Of a DNA stretch of 64,000 nucleotides, positions 1 through 23,741 are shown one piece after another. How positions within the stretch are numbered: position 1 is the stretch's first letter; the number at the start of each line of letters is the position of its first letter. Below the pieces are notes generated by a model, which did no database searches, had not been told where the DNA came from, and saw only the letters and a program-made list of their open reading frames with translations. The stretch spans positions 2,976,001-3,040,000 of the forward strand of contig CM034549.1 in the NCBI GenBank assembly GCA_020055645.1, given 5' to 3'. The DNA comes from Tomocerus qinae. Its lineage: Eukaryota; Arthropoda; Collembola; Entomobryomorpha; Tomoceridae. The position numbers and the translations under genes were made by a program.

Positions 1-12340
<12,340 letters not shown>

Positions 12341-12579
12341 TCATTATATGTACCTTACGCGATATGCTTAGCCGATTTGTTTTGCCGGACCCGTAGCTTT
12401 ATAAGGTTTTGTCTTTCAAAAACTGAGAAAACCCGGACCGGCTCATAAAATTAGCAAACAGAGCCGGTGTATTCAAAAAATTAGTGAACTAAGCAGACAC
12501 TTTCAACAAAAATAAGCGAACCAAAATCGTTTCATTAAAAATAAAAATGAATGAAGAATCACTACATCATTTTATAATG

Positions 12580-12662
12580 TCAGAGGCGGGAGAACCGTCT
12601 ATCAGTTTTTGATATTTCTAATGTAATTTGCCAATAAAGCATTGATTTAGATTTGATTTGAC
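12580..12662 (+). repeat. LINE-type 3' tail fragment (GATTTGATTT-ended)
   Basis: The segment ends in an AATAAAG-like signal followed by ATTTGATTTGA repeats. It resembles the ends inside the foldback at 14749-16410, where ACAATAAAGCTTTGATTTG occurs in both arms. Repeated tails after AATAAA are typical of 3' ends of non-LTR retrotransposons. No coding part of such an element is visible here. The surroundings (12.37-12.8 kb) contain several CCGGACC-like motifs that may be older repeat sequence. Confidence 0.4.
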
Positions 12663-12881
12663 TTTAATTTTGGACCGGACCGGACCTCATGCTCTAAAAA
12701 TTTTGAAAACCGAGCCTAACTATAGGCTCCAAATCGTTTAAAATAAACTAAACCTGGATCAATTCGGCAGTTTTCCGAACCACTAAGGTTAGCCGGTTAC
12801 CGTAGATTTCCTCCCGGTCTAGGTAGGTTTCCTCTCGGGTTAGATTTTCTCCCCGTTAGACTACCTCCCGTTAGATTCCCT

Positions 12882-12926
12882 GTTAGATCTCCTCCCGGTT
12901 AGGTCTAACCCGGGAGGAAATCTAAC
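12882..12926. repeat. Hairpin of about 20-bp arms (GTTAGAT...CTCCCGG)
   Basis: GTTAGATCTCCTCCCGGTTA is followed after 4 bases by its near-complement ending GGAAATCTAAC. Just upstream (12808-12880) the same CTCCCG/GTTAGA words recur several times, so the hairpin lies at the end of a short degenerate repeat tract. No function can be assigned. Confidence 0.5.
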
Positions 12927-13654
12927 GATACTCCCATATATAGTGGACTTTTACATGGCATGAGAGACAATGTTTGTACCATAAGTTAGGCACGATTCCG
13001 AAAAATGTCAACCAACGTTTTGCACAAGTTAGAGTACTACACATATCTGCATATTATTTTTTAAATTATGTGCAATTTTTAAGATTCCACTCAGAAAAGA
13101 CAACAATTTCGGAGAGATAGGTAGAAGAACGCAGTTACATAAATGTGTGATTTTAGAAAGGGACGCGTAGAAGTTTTATGGAGATCTATCTTTGGAGAAC
13201 TCGTACTCGTAAATATGCGACTTATCGTATCATCCCTAAAGCTTTCATTAATTCATTCATCTATCTAGAGAAATCTAGGTTCTTCAGCCAAAGAGAAGTA
13301 AAAGAGTGCCCTGGCCTGCTGCCATTCACTAAACCGGCTATGAAGAGTTTCTTGGGGAAAAGAGGAAAAGTTACAGATGCATTTACATAGAAAGAACAGA
13401 AATGATAGTATTTCTCTAAAGCATCAAAATAAAATGAGAGTTGAATTGAAGTGGAATTTTGGGCTAAGCCGTAGCAGTCTACTCTATTCTATATTATTAT
13501 GTCTTTACTTTGCACACCAACTCGACTAAACCACACAAAGAGAGGACCACCGCACCGTCGGTCGTGTCTTTAGTCTTTAGTAGCACAAGCACACCTATAG
13601 TTGTACAATATACTACGTAGAATAGTATTACTTCCGTCTGCCATACCAAGTAGG

Positions 13655-14323
13655 GTTATGAGTTGCACCAATAATGCAATGCATCAGCAAGACGATGAAT
13701 CAGCCGCCGATGCGACCATTTTCGTATTTTGCCGATGCATCAGAATAGGCCAAAATAAATTGCCTGAATCTCGAATCCGCTGATCTTTTAGCCGATGATT
13801 TTAATTCTTAAAATATCAGATTTTTGTCACATAAATGCATAAATTATATTCATTAAATGATATAATCATTCATTAAATTATCTAACATGTATTTCAGGTG
13901 ACATCACGATATCACAGTTTTAATCTTTTGAGAATTTCTATGAATAGTTTCTACGGTTTGGAATTTTCTATGACTTATGAAGTTGAAGTGGTGTACTTTT
14001 AGAGTGGTTTGTCTATTAATGCGATAAATAAGGGATGTTGTTGGGCTGCTAACAAGAACTGTTCCCAATAATGCAGAATTGTATCTAAATTATAATAATA
14101 ACTTGTTTTTCATAAAAGAAAAGCAAAAAATTGTTATTGTCAATGGTTCTATAGGTGTACTGACGGCGTACATCATTTGGAAATGTTTTTGTCTTATTAT
14201 TAGTTGTATTGTTACTACTTCTTGTATTCCACCTCCACCCTGCATCGGCATCAGATTTCATAAATGCCGATGCGAGAGAATCGGGGCATCGGACTTTCGC
14301 TTCGGTGGATCCCTAGTTATGGG
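13655..14323. mobile_element. Possible non-autonomous hAT element remnant
   Basis: The two outer 8-mers GTTATGAG (13655-13662) and GTTATGGG (14316-14323) could be an 8-bp target-site duplication with one change. The right end, read inward on the minus strand, starts TAGGGATCCACCGAAGC, a typical hAT-style terminus. The left end starts TTGCACCAATAATG and would need to have lost about 5 terminal bases. Both subterminal regions are rich in CCGATGC/GCATCGG words, as in many hAT elements. There is no transposase. The evidence is suggestive only. Confidence 0.33.
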
Positions 14324-14748
14324 ATGATGGGACAAAGATATGAACATAAATTCAACCCATGCAAAGCACCAACTTAACTCGTTGAAAACATAGGTCTGCT
14401 CTCTATGCAAACGCACTGAATATTTATTTCGAGTTAAATCCCTTTTACGCACATCTCGACTTGGCAAGATGCAAACTGGCATCACACATGGTAATCAAAA
14501 TGAAAATCTGCCAGAAAATCTTACAGTTCCATCCACATTACTAAAATTTAGTCCATTATCTTTCTTTGTGTACCAATTACTACCTTTAAAAATCCAAAGT
14601 TAATGATTGTTACGATAAATAATATCATATCAATAATATATCTTTCTTACATTGCGACTTTCATACATTCGAAGCAAGTAGGCTTACTAGCCTGGATGCT
14701 AGGTTTGAGGCTTAAAAAATATCTAATTTTAGGTAGACTATTTTGAAA

Positions 14749-16410
14749 AAAACTCCATCTGCTACTAGCTGCTACCTGAGGAGAGGAGATACAAAAATGT
14801 GTAGAACCCGCCCTAGGGGAGAATAGTAAGTTACACAATAAATAAAATTGAGTTATGTCACCAGCAAGTAAACAAGTAGACAATTTCGACTACTTTTACA
14901 AAGATGACGTAAATTTTTGAATTGTATCTCTATATTATAACCACAAATCAAATCAAATCAAAGCTTTATTGTCAAGTTGCTCAGAAATATCAAAACATGA
15001 TACACTGTTCTCCTGCCACAGACTGAGATAATCCAATAATATTTACCAACCTAACTATATCTATGTCTGGTAGGAGAGCCTGGGTGACCTGCATTTATTG
15101 TGTAACGCAAAACCCCTTCCCCATCTGTAACGTAAATGCTGACTGTAACACTTTAAGGTACCTCCTCCTCCCATCAACTGCACACATAATATGTGCATGT
15201 TCCTTAAAGACCAAATAATAAAATGCGCATGCCCACTTCCTATTCCATCGAAATGAGTTACTTCTAATTGACTTTGTCAACAATATCATCTGCGTAAAAA
15301 GTGTTCTGTTAAGTGACAAAGTGGTGGAATTTTTGCAATTATTTATAAATTCTGTAAAAGGTTGCTGGACGCCTCCCTTTCTAAATTTGCCAAATTTTAC
15401 TGGGAGCCTAGTTATACATATTTGGATATCTGAAAAAATATGGTATGGAATTTTCGTGAGTAAAATAACTACTGATTACTATACCTTCGGGTGAGCAAAC
15501 ACATATTTTTATTTACTTTTTACAAGCACGTCCGGGCCCCGGACGTGCTTGTAACTTGTAAGTGACTACTTATTATCGGTAAAGTGAAGATAAATAAATG
15601 ATAGTGTCAATTGGTACATTTTGTTTTTCATGTATTATTACATTTTAGAAAAATATGTGTTTGCTCACCCGAAGGTATAGTAATCAGTAGTTATTTTACT
15701 CACGAAAATTCCATACCATATTTTTTCAGATATCCAAATATGTATAACTAGGCTCCCAGTAAAATTTGGCAAATTTAGAAAGGGAGGCGTCCAGCAACCT
15801 TTTACAGAATTTATAAATAATTGCAAAAATTCCACCACTTTGTCACTTAACAGAACACTTTTTACGCAGATGATATTGTTGACAAAGTCAATTAGAAGTA
15901 ACTCATTTCGATGGAATAGGAAGTGGGCATGCGCATTTTATTATTTGGTCTTTAAGGAACATGCACATATTATGTGTGCAGTTGATGGGAGGAGGAGGTA
16001 CCTTAAAGTGTTACAGTCAGCATTTACGTTACAGATGGGGAAGGGGTTTTGCGTTACACAATAAATGCAGGTCACCCAGGCTCTCCTACCAGACATAGAT
16101 ATAGTTAGGTTGGTAAATATTATTGGATTATCTCAGTCTGTGGCAGGAGAACAGTGTATCATGTTTTGATATTTCTGAGCAACTTGACAATAAAGCTTTG
16201 ATTTGATTTGATTTGTGGTTATAATATAGAGATACAATTCAAAAATTTACGTCATCTTTGTAAAAGTAGTCGAAATTGTCTACTTGTTTACTTGCTGGTG
16301 ACATAACTCAATTTTATTTATTGTGTAACTTACTATTCTCCCCTAGGGCGGGTTCTACACATTTTTGTATCTCCTCTCCTCAGGTAGCAGCTAGTAGCAG
16401 ATGGAGTTTT
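14749..16410. repeat. Large foldback with two near-identical 762-bp arms
   Basis: Left arm 14749-15510 and right arm 15649-16410 are reverse complements. Equivalent open frames in the two arms (74 codons at 15095-15319 minus and 15840-16064 plus) translate identically, so the arms are almost unchanged and therefore young or homogenised. The unpaired centre (15511-15648) contains a separate perfect palindrome. Each arm holds a GATTTGATTTG-type tail next to AATAAAG, and about 180 bp related to the duplicated repeat at 23742 and 25009. The element may therefore be an inverted duplication of a retrotransposon 3' end rather than a classical MITE. No transposase is present, and no clear target duplication was found. 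Confidence 0.85.
15522..15552. repeat. Perfect 31-base GC-rich palindrome at the foldback centre
   Basis: Two 15-bp arms (left arm ACAAGCACGTCCGGG) surround a single central C at 15537. It sits off-centre in the spacer between the two 762-bp arms. The 8-mer GTCCGGGC reappears exactly at the outer right end of the foldback (16411 onward), which hints that this motif marks a junction. Confidence 0.8.
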
Positions 16411-17164
16411 GTCCGGGCCCATCCAGAAAAAGGCGATTTTTTTTGTCAAAAAAGGTTAAAATCCAAAAAAATTTCGCGGGAATATGCCATAATTTTATCA
16501 ATATATTTTGGTTCCCCCCTTGGTCAAATTCCTGAATACGTGCTTGGTCACTTAGGCTCATCCTATCTACCCGACAACCGACAGCCAACTACCAGACACA
16601 CGATGCTTTCCCACCAGATGCGCGACAGCGGCCAAATCCTTCCCACCCAACGCCCGACAACTAACTACCGGACACCCGATGCCTAACCAACCGACACCCG
16701 ATGCCTAACCAACCGACACCCGTCGCCTTCCCACCCGACAACAGACGCCCTTCTACCCGACATTTAGATTGCTTGGAAAATTAAAAATTTTTACCCGATG
16801 CATGTACAAGTCATAGCATACCCGAAAGTTTGAAGGCATGGACTGTCATAAGCTAGAGACATTAGCTTCCTCTATGCCAAAACCAACACTGGTGTTGTAA
16901 GCAGAAAAGAATAGAAAAAACGGTTAGTGATTACTGCTACATGGGATAACAGTGCAATACTGGAAATAACAATAAACCATAGTAACTGGTGTAAAAAAGT
17001 AACGGAGCAAGGTAAGAAATTATCCCGATTAGTATACAATTATTTCCTGTCCTGTCTTTCATCTTACGAATATTCAAAAAAGCTAAAAAAGTGAGCAAAC
17101 ATACAGAGATGTGTAAAAGTAACAGGGTCATAGGGCTTATGCATAGCAGTGTCCAAAAGTAGTA

Positions 17165-18930
17165 AAATATCAGTAAAATACAATCCCACGTACGCTGTAT
17201 ATGATCTTCGAATCAATCTATTGTCAGTTATCTATGCACCACTAAATGCTACATGGAAGTCAATGTCTTGATCAAAACTCCAATTCATTGACCGTTATAC
17301 AATTCCTTCAAAATTCACCTACTAAATATAAACGTCGACAGAATATTTTATCGTTTATCTGTATACTACTGTAGCCCATGCGGAGTATGCTTATTGATAT
17401 CAGCAGACGAAATTGCAATAATCAGAAAGAAAGTATTGTGAGAATAGAACTCGGGCTAGAACGGAACAATGCAAAAGTTAATGCGAGACCCTACTTGGCC
17501 GGTCTGTCGCAACTACTAATGCATGTCGTCGTTCTACCTTTAGTTCTGCGGCTGTGAATATGTGTGTTTCGTGGCCTTGGAACTCTGATTCGCGGCACAT
17601 TACTCAAACAGAGCTTTAGTGCTCTCCACGTGGGTTATTCGGTTCTAAATAGCAGCAACTAACTTATGAACCAAAGTTCATACCACACACACATTTACTT
17701 CCTTACAGCCCTTTACATCAGATGAGTAGCCCCTGACTCATCAGAACAATCATACTCGCTTGACAACAGAGAGGGAGGCTACAACAGGTTTTTATACCCG
17801 CGTATCTTGTGAGAATAGAACTCGGGCTAGAACGGAACAATGCAAAAGTTAATGCGAGACCCTACTTGGCCGGTCTGTCGCAACTACTAATGCATGTCGT
17901 CGTTCTACCTTTAGTTCTGCGGCTGTGAATATGTGTGTTTCGTGGCCTTGGAACTCTGATTCGCGGCACATTACTCAAAAAGAGCTTTAGTGCTCTCCAC
18001 GTGGGTTATTCGGTTCTAAATAGCAGCAACTAACTTATGAACCAAAGTTCATACCACACACACATTTACTTCCTTACAGTATTTATAGTAGTCTTCAATA
18101 TATCAATTATTGTTATAGCGTATTCTGTATTCACTATCCACGTGTACTCGAAAATTATACACAATCCTTCCAAAACTCAATCACCGTATATGATATTCGA
18201 ATTAATCCATTTTTGGTTACCTGTGTACTACTAAATGTCAGATGGAATCAACGTCTTGATTAAAACTCCAATTCATTGAATGTTATACAATTACTTCAAA
18301 ATTCACCCACAGTCAATGAACGTTGACTCCTTTATCACTAATCTGTACACTGCTGTAGACCACGCGGAAGTAAAGCTTATTGATATCAGCAGACCAAACT
18401 GCAATATTCAGAAAGAAAGGATTTATAATAGTATTCAAAATATCAATTGCAATAGTATATTTTGTATTTATTGTTTACGTGTACTCAAAAATTATGTACA
18501 ATTCCATCAAAATTAACTCACCGTATATTATCTTGGAATCAATCCATTGTCTGTTTTCTGTGTACTACTAAATGTCACATGGAAGTCAATGTCTTGATTA
18601 AAACTCCAATTCATTGACCGTTATACAATTACTTCAAAATTTAACCACAGTCAACGAACGTCGACAGAATCCTTTATCACTAATCTGTATACTGCTGTAG
18701 ACCCCGCGGAAGTAATGCTTATTAATATCAGCATACCAAACTGCAGTATTCAGAAAGAAAGTATTTATAATAGTATCCAAAATATCAATTGTAATAGTTA
18801 ACTTAGTATTTACTGTACACGTGTACGCAAAACTAATGTACTATTCCTTCAAAATTTACTCACCGTGTATGGTCTACAGCCCAGTCCTTTTTCGGTTATC
18901 TGTACACTGCTGCAGGCGATGTAAAAATGA
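17165..18930 (+). repeat. Satellite-like tandem array, unit about 340 bp
   Basis: The block with CACTAAATG..ACATGGAAGTC recurs at about 17231, 18221, 18558 and (diverged) 18900. Spacing is about 337-344 bp once the 642-bp TRIM is subtracted. Recurrent landmarks are AAAACTCCAATTCATTGA and TTATTGATATCAGCAGAC. There are roughly four to five diverged units. No open frame is conserved across units, so the array is not coding. Confidence 0.8.
17437..18078. mobile_element. TRIM (terminal-repeat retrotransposon in miniature)
   Basis: Two 271-bp direct repeats, 17437-17707 and 17808-18078, differ at one position (C at 17609, A at 17980). Each starts TGTGAGAATAG and ends CCTTACA, giving the TG...CA ends of LTRs. 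The pair is flanked by the 4-bp direct repeat GTAT (17433-17436 and 18079-18082), as expected for an integrase-made target duplication. The internal region is only 100 bp (17708-17807), far too short for gag or pol. It has a purine-rich stretch (AGAGAGGGAGG) that could be a relic polypurine tract, but no obvious tRNA primer site. Near-identity of the LTRs implies a recent insertion. It interrupts one 340-bp satellite unit. Confidence 0.85.
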
Positions 18931-19225
18931 TTTAAATGTCAAAAGAACCTTTGTACTTTGAGCCAATTCTTCAACATTCACTCAAATTTCCAAAAAGCTG
19001 ATGCTACTCAAGAACCAACGCGTCTCCCGCAAACTCCTGCACTCCAATACAAAGTGCCGAGTTGTCTGTGTATTGGCCCCACTCAAGAAATCCATAGTGC
19101 TGTGCTTGTTTGTGTATATCCTTCACTCCCCACCTAGCTCTGCTGTGCTTGTGTGCATTACCTTGACTCCACTCACTCATGTATAATGCAATGTACATGA
19201 GAAGTGAAAAAGCTGTCCGCACTAA

Positions 19226-19253
19226 CGGACGGACAGACAGACAGACAGACAGA
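19226..19253 (+). repeat. GACA microsatellite
   Basis: A short run of GGAC/GACA tetranucleotides lies just before the inner foldback arm. No function is implied. Confidence 0.8.
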
Positions 19254-19559
19254 TTGGTCATGGCTATAAAGTAACTCCGTTACTTAATAAATGCGTGACA
19301 GAGCTGCAGGGAGGGAGGCCAGTAGTATGAGGAGGGGGGTATACGGCCCAAGCATGGATAGGTATGCCCCTACTCCTTATACATGGATAGGTACGCACCT
19401 AAAGCTTGTGTGCATTTCTCCTTATGTACTCAAGCGCACATGCCTTCCCATGTTCTCAGGCACTACATGCATTCTCCCTTCATTCTCAGGCACACATGCC
19501 CCTTTCTTATCCATAGATGCAGGTATACAGCTAAAGCTTGCCTGTATTTGTCCCTATGT

Positions 19560-20530
19560 ACTCAGGCGAATGCATTATCCCTATGTATTCAGGCACATGC
19601 ATTATCCCTATGTACTCAGGCACATCCATTATCCCTATGTACTCAGGCACATCCAATATCCCTATGTAATGTATTCAGGCACATCCATTATCTCTATGTA
19701 ATGTATTCAGGCACATCCATTATCCCTATGTAATGTACTCAGGCACATCCATAATCCCTATGTAATCAGGCACATGCATAATTCCTATGTACTCAGGCAT
19801 ATTCCTTATCCCTATGTACTCAGGCATATTCCTTATCCCTATGTACTCAGGCACTTGCATATGATATGCATAGGCTGGGAAAAAATGCTGATTATAGTAA
19901 ACAGTAACCAAAATATGTCCAAAAATGTCATTTTTAGAATTTATATCAGGATTATATCACATGGTAATGCTAGCCCAATTTCCGAAAATGACATTTTCGG
20001 AAATTTATTGTTACATTATTATTTTTGGCTTTAAGTTTTCCAGCATATGCATTGGTTAGCATATGATATGTATAAACTGGGAAAAATACTGATTTTAGTG
20101 AACAGTAACCAAAATATTTCCGAAAATGTCATTTTTGGAATTTATATCAGGATTATATCACATGTCAATAAAAGGGGCTAGCATACATAGGGATAATGGA
20201 TACGCTTGAGTACATAGGGATAATGGATGTGCCTGAGTACATAGGGATAAAGCATATGCCTGAGTACATAGGGATAAGGAATATGCCTGAGTACATAGGA
20301 ATAATGCATGTGCCTGAGTACATAGGGATTATGCATGTGCCTGAGTACATTACATAGGGATAATGGATGCGCCTGAATACATTACATAGGGATATTGGAT
20401 GTGCCTGAGTACATAGGGATAATGCATGTGCCTGAGTACATAGGGATAATGCATGTGCCTGAATACATAGGGATAATGCATGTGCCTGAATACATAGGGA
20501 TAATGCATTCGCCTGAGTACATAGGGACAA
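19560..20530. repeat. Mirror-image 27-bp minisatellites in the inner foldback arms
   Basis: A 27-bp unit built around CCCTATGTACTCAGGCACAT is repeated about ten times at 19560-19860 and about twelve times, inverted, at 20190-20530. Some units carry a 5-base extension (TATGTAATGTA...). Because 27 is a multiple of three, the array stays open in several frames and makes spurious repeat proteins such as HYPYVLRHM. These are not genes. Confidence 0.85.
19857..20164 (+). repeat. Direct repeats of about 106 bp at the foldback centre
   Basis: Copies at 19857-19963 and 20059-20164 share GCATATGATATG, AACAGTAACCAAAATAT, GTCATTTTT and GGATTATATCACATG. Between them is a near-perfect palindrome at 19980-20004 (TTCCGAAAATG / CATTTTCGGAA). 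The centre is therefore direct, while everything outside it is inverted. Confidence 0.8.
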
Positions 20531-21305
20531 ATACAGGCAAGCTTTAGCTGTATACCTGCATCCATGGATAAGAAAGGGGCATGTGTGCCTGAGAATGAAG
20601 GGAGAATGCATGTAGTGCCTGAGAACATGGGGAGGCATGTGTGCTTGAGTACATAAGGAGAAATGCACACAAGCTTTAGGTGCGTACCTATCCATGTATA
20701 AGGAGTAGGGGCATACCTATCCATGCTTGGGCCGTATACCCCCCCTCCTCCCTCCCTGCAGCTCTGTCACGCATTTATGTTATTTCCAGTATTGCACTGT
20801 TATCCCATGTAGCAGTAATCACTAACCGTTTTTTCTATTCTTTTCTGCTTACAACACCAGTGTTGGTATTGGCATAGAGGAAGCTAATGTCTCTAGCTTA
20901 TGACAGTCCATGCCTTCAAACTTTCGGGTATGCTATGACTTGTACATGCATCGGGTAAAAATTTTTAATTTTCCAAGCGATCTAAATGTCGGGTAGAAGG
21001 GCGTCTGTTGTCGGGTGGGAAGGCGACGGGTGTCGGTTGGTTAGGCATCGGGTGTCGGTTGGTTAGGCATCGGGTGTCGGTTGGTTAGGCATCGGGTGTC
21101 GGTTGGTTAGGCATGGGGTGTCCGGTAGTTAGTTGTTGGGCGTTGGGTGGGAAGGATTTGGTCGCTTTCGGGCATCGGGTGTCTGGTAGTTGGCTGTCGG
21201 TTGTCGGGTAGATAGGATTTGGTCGTTGTCGGGCGTCGGGGTCGGGTGGGAAGGAGTCGTGTGTCGGGTAGTTGGCTGTCTGGTGTCGGGTAGATAGGAT
21301 GAGCC

Positions 21306-21815
21306 GCATATAAGGCAATGCAGCTCTATGGGGCATAATGAACAAAATGAAGTTTCGACTGTTTCGCTCTCACATCTCAGCTATTTCAATAACAGCGCAA
21401 ATTACAAAACGGTAATAATATTAGTTGTATTACTATAGTTACTTCTACAGCTACGCGAGCTACGCTATTTATTTTGAAATCATAAAAACTAAACTGTAAA
21501 CTAAAACTAAATTATAAATTTTAATATAAATCCGTTTTAAAAGGTACGTTAACTCACTAAAACTAAAAAAATAATACCAAAAGTTACTAATCGTTATTAA
21601 ATAGTCACGACAAAGACAATATTTAGCGCATGTGTGTATGTTTAGTTGTTAGTTAGTTTTTGGTAATTATTTGTAATTAATTTACTGTTTTGTTTACTAT
21701 TTGATAAACAATACCAACAACCAAGACGGCTTTCACATTTGTTTTGACGTTTTGAATTCAAAGTTGAAGTTTAGTGAAACTAACTGATAATTTACCCACA
21801 ACCCAAGCATTGGCA
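21306..21815. other. Upstream region of GAS41
   Basis: This AT-rich stretch between the composite foldback and the GAS41 start codon presumably holds the promoter and 5' UTR. No TATA box or other element can be picked with confidence among many AT runs. Confidence 0.4.
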
Positions 21816-23419
21816 ATGGCAAATATTTCAACTTCATCAGAATATGGGCCCGATTCAGGAGGACGAACCAAAGTAATTTACCGTTCGAATATTTGATGTA
21901 TTTTATATTTGTCATTGGACTGAATTGCGATTTTATAACAATATGCATACGTTCTTATCTAAATAGGGAGTGACAATAATAAAGCCTATTATTGTTGGAA
22001 ACGTTGCTAAATACTTTGGGAAAAAACGGGAAGAGGATGGACATACTCATCAATGGACTGTATATATAAAGCCGTACCTAAATGAAGACTATTCCACTTT
22101 TATCAAAAAAGTACATTTCAAATTACACGATTCATATGCTAATCCAAATCGAATAGTGACTAAACCACCGTATGAAGTTGTAGAAACAGGATGGGGGGAG
22201 TTTGAAGTCGTCATTAAAATTCATTTCAACGACCCAATCGAAAGACCTGTATGTTTTAGATTATTTATTGCAATCAATTATTATTGCTACTACTCAAGTA
22301 GATGTGATATTGATTTCTAACTAGATATTGATAAATATTATATACTCGGAATTTGACGAAAGGAATAAGAGTAATAATATGAAAGTTAACCAAATTAATA
22401 GTAATGCTTCTGGTTCTGATGGTAGAGAAGGAACGATTTTGCTGTTAAGATTTAGATATTTAAATTCTGAATTCCTATTCCCATCAGACATCAACAGCAA
22501 ATGATGTTTCAACTTCTTACTCTTTCCGCCAAAATAATGTTCAAGATCTAAAAAATTATATCACTTACTTACATGTGAATGTTGAATGTATATGTATGAT
22601 AATAAAATGGGATTCGTGCATTTTTTTGTAAATGTTAACGCCTTAGGTGACAGTCTACCACATTTTGAAACTTTTTCAAACCGGGACGGATCCCAGCGTC
22701 AACATTCCTAAGAAAATGCTGACTTCCGAATTTTATGACGAAATAGTTTTTCAGGAGCCTACTGCTCTCATGAAATCGTTGCTAGATAACATTAAACCCC
22801 TCAGTAATAACGGGTTCAAACATGACACGGATTGTAAGTAATTTAAGTTTTGATTTCGTACGTATAATTTATGAATTGGTATAAGTTATAGCTTACATTG
22901 AGCTGCTATTCAATTCACAATTTTTTAAGTGTCAAAAAGTTCAAATCATACAAGATCAAAGATGATGTTGTTTTATCAACAAAAACATGGTAGAACTTCA
23001 AAACCTGGTTTGAAAGGTTATTCGATAGGTCAGGCCAAGGCCATTGTCATACGGGTCAAAAGGTCATTGGAAAAATCCACTATTAAAACGTCATGTATAT
23101 AACGTCCCAAAGCCTGATTATCTCCGCTACTTTTTTACATGCATTTGACACGGTTTATTAGATTTTGTGCAGCTCCTGAAATAAAAGAAATATTTATAAT
23201 AATTAAATAAATTCATACAAGTAAATTGTAATTCTTGAATTAATTTTTAATGCAGTTGAGGCAAGGAAAAAAAATTCGTCCGAAGTTCTATCAAATGCAA
23301 GAGGAGTAGTCAAGTCTGAAATCCAGGATTTGAAAGAAAAATTGAAATTGGCCAGAGAAACTATCGACAAATTTAAGGACACACTTGCAACAGCGCAAAA
23401 GAATTCTGACAGTGCGTAA
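21816..23419 (+). CDS. YEATS4: GAS41 / YEATS domain-containing protein 4
   Basis: Four exons (21816-21872, 21967-22248, 22647-22833, 23256-23419) encode 229 residues; human GAS41 has 227. The N-terminus [20 protein letters not shown] matches the FGPDSGGRVKG start of the human protein. The YEATS domain (about residues 20-135) shows [27 protein letters not shown] and TGWGEFEV, which hold the His, Ser-Tyr and Trp-Gly residues that form the acyl-lysine cage. [16 protein letters not shown] follows, then a C-terminal coiled coil (about residues 175-225). GAS41 is a nuclear reader of acetylated histone H3 shared by the SRCAP and TIP60/p400 complexes, where it promotes H2A.Z deposition. All introns are GT-AG and the frame is intact. 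A poly(A) signal follows at 23519. Confidence 0.96.
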
Positions 23420-23518
23420 ATAGATGGCTTTGAGAAGTACTCTACTAGGAAAAAAAAATATTTTTGACATTCTTTATACTTTGGACGTGTTCAGCAGTAA
23501 GTAAGATTCATTAAAATG

Positions 23519-23524
23519 AATAAA
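23519..23524 (+). terminator. AATAAA polyadenylation signal of GAS41
   Basis: A canonical AATAAA lies 100 bases after the GAS41 stop codon. Confidence 0.5.
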
Positions 23525-23741
23525 ATGTAATCCGATGTATGAATTAAAAACTTCAAACCTGCCATTTCTGTTCAATTTTAATTTGTTCCTAAAAGAATGA
23601 AAATGTTTCAGCAAATAAATGATTAGCTATAAAATGAAAAAGAGGCAGTTATCCGCTTCTGCGAAATACTAAATTATACACCACAATAAATTGACTTAAG
23701 AATGCTCCATTTCGATTTTGTTTGTATATATATTATAAACT

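Larger units (their letters stand above)
16971..19286. mobile_element. 2.3-kb insertion splitting the left foldback arm
   Basis: Its borders are inferred by comparing the left arm with the uninterrupted right arm. The intact complement reads GGAAATAACATAAATGCGTG, whereas on the left ATAA-type words occur on both sides of the extra 2.3 kb, compatible with a short target duplication. The insert carries the 340-bp satellite units and the TRIM described separately. It could be a transposon or a segment carried in with the satellite; its own ends show no convincing terminal repeat. Confidence 0.55.
16555..21305. repeat. 4.75-kb composite foldback element
   Basis: The outer ends are inverted copies (GGCTCATCCTATCTACCCGA at 16555; its complement ends at 21305). 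Outer arm parts are 16555-16970 and 20779-21305. They contain tandem copies of a 22-bp unit (GGTTAGGCATCGGGTGTCGG plus 2 bases), with more copies on the right. Inner arm parts are 19287 to about 19860 and about 20170-20778. On the right, outer and inner parts are directly joined at 20778/20779; on the left they are separated by 16971-19286. The simplest reading is one foldback of about 1.1-kb arms whose left arm later received a 2.3-kb insertion. No protein gene is visible. Confidence 0.8.

Noticed and set aside
15095-16064. Twin 74-residue proteins in the two foldback arms
   Set aside because: They are the same arbitrary frame in mirror-image DNA, with no family and no reason to be translated.
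16586-16760. A proline/threonine-rich protein in the CCGACACCCGATGCC repeats
   Set aside because: The frame follows the 22-bp repeats of the foldback arm and is mirrored in the right arm; it has no conserved protein character.
19291-20724. Repeat proteins with HYPYVLRHM-like units on both strands
   Set aside because: The 27-bp minisatellite is a multiple of three and stays open in several frames on both strands; there is no start context, splice pattern or family.
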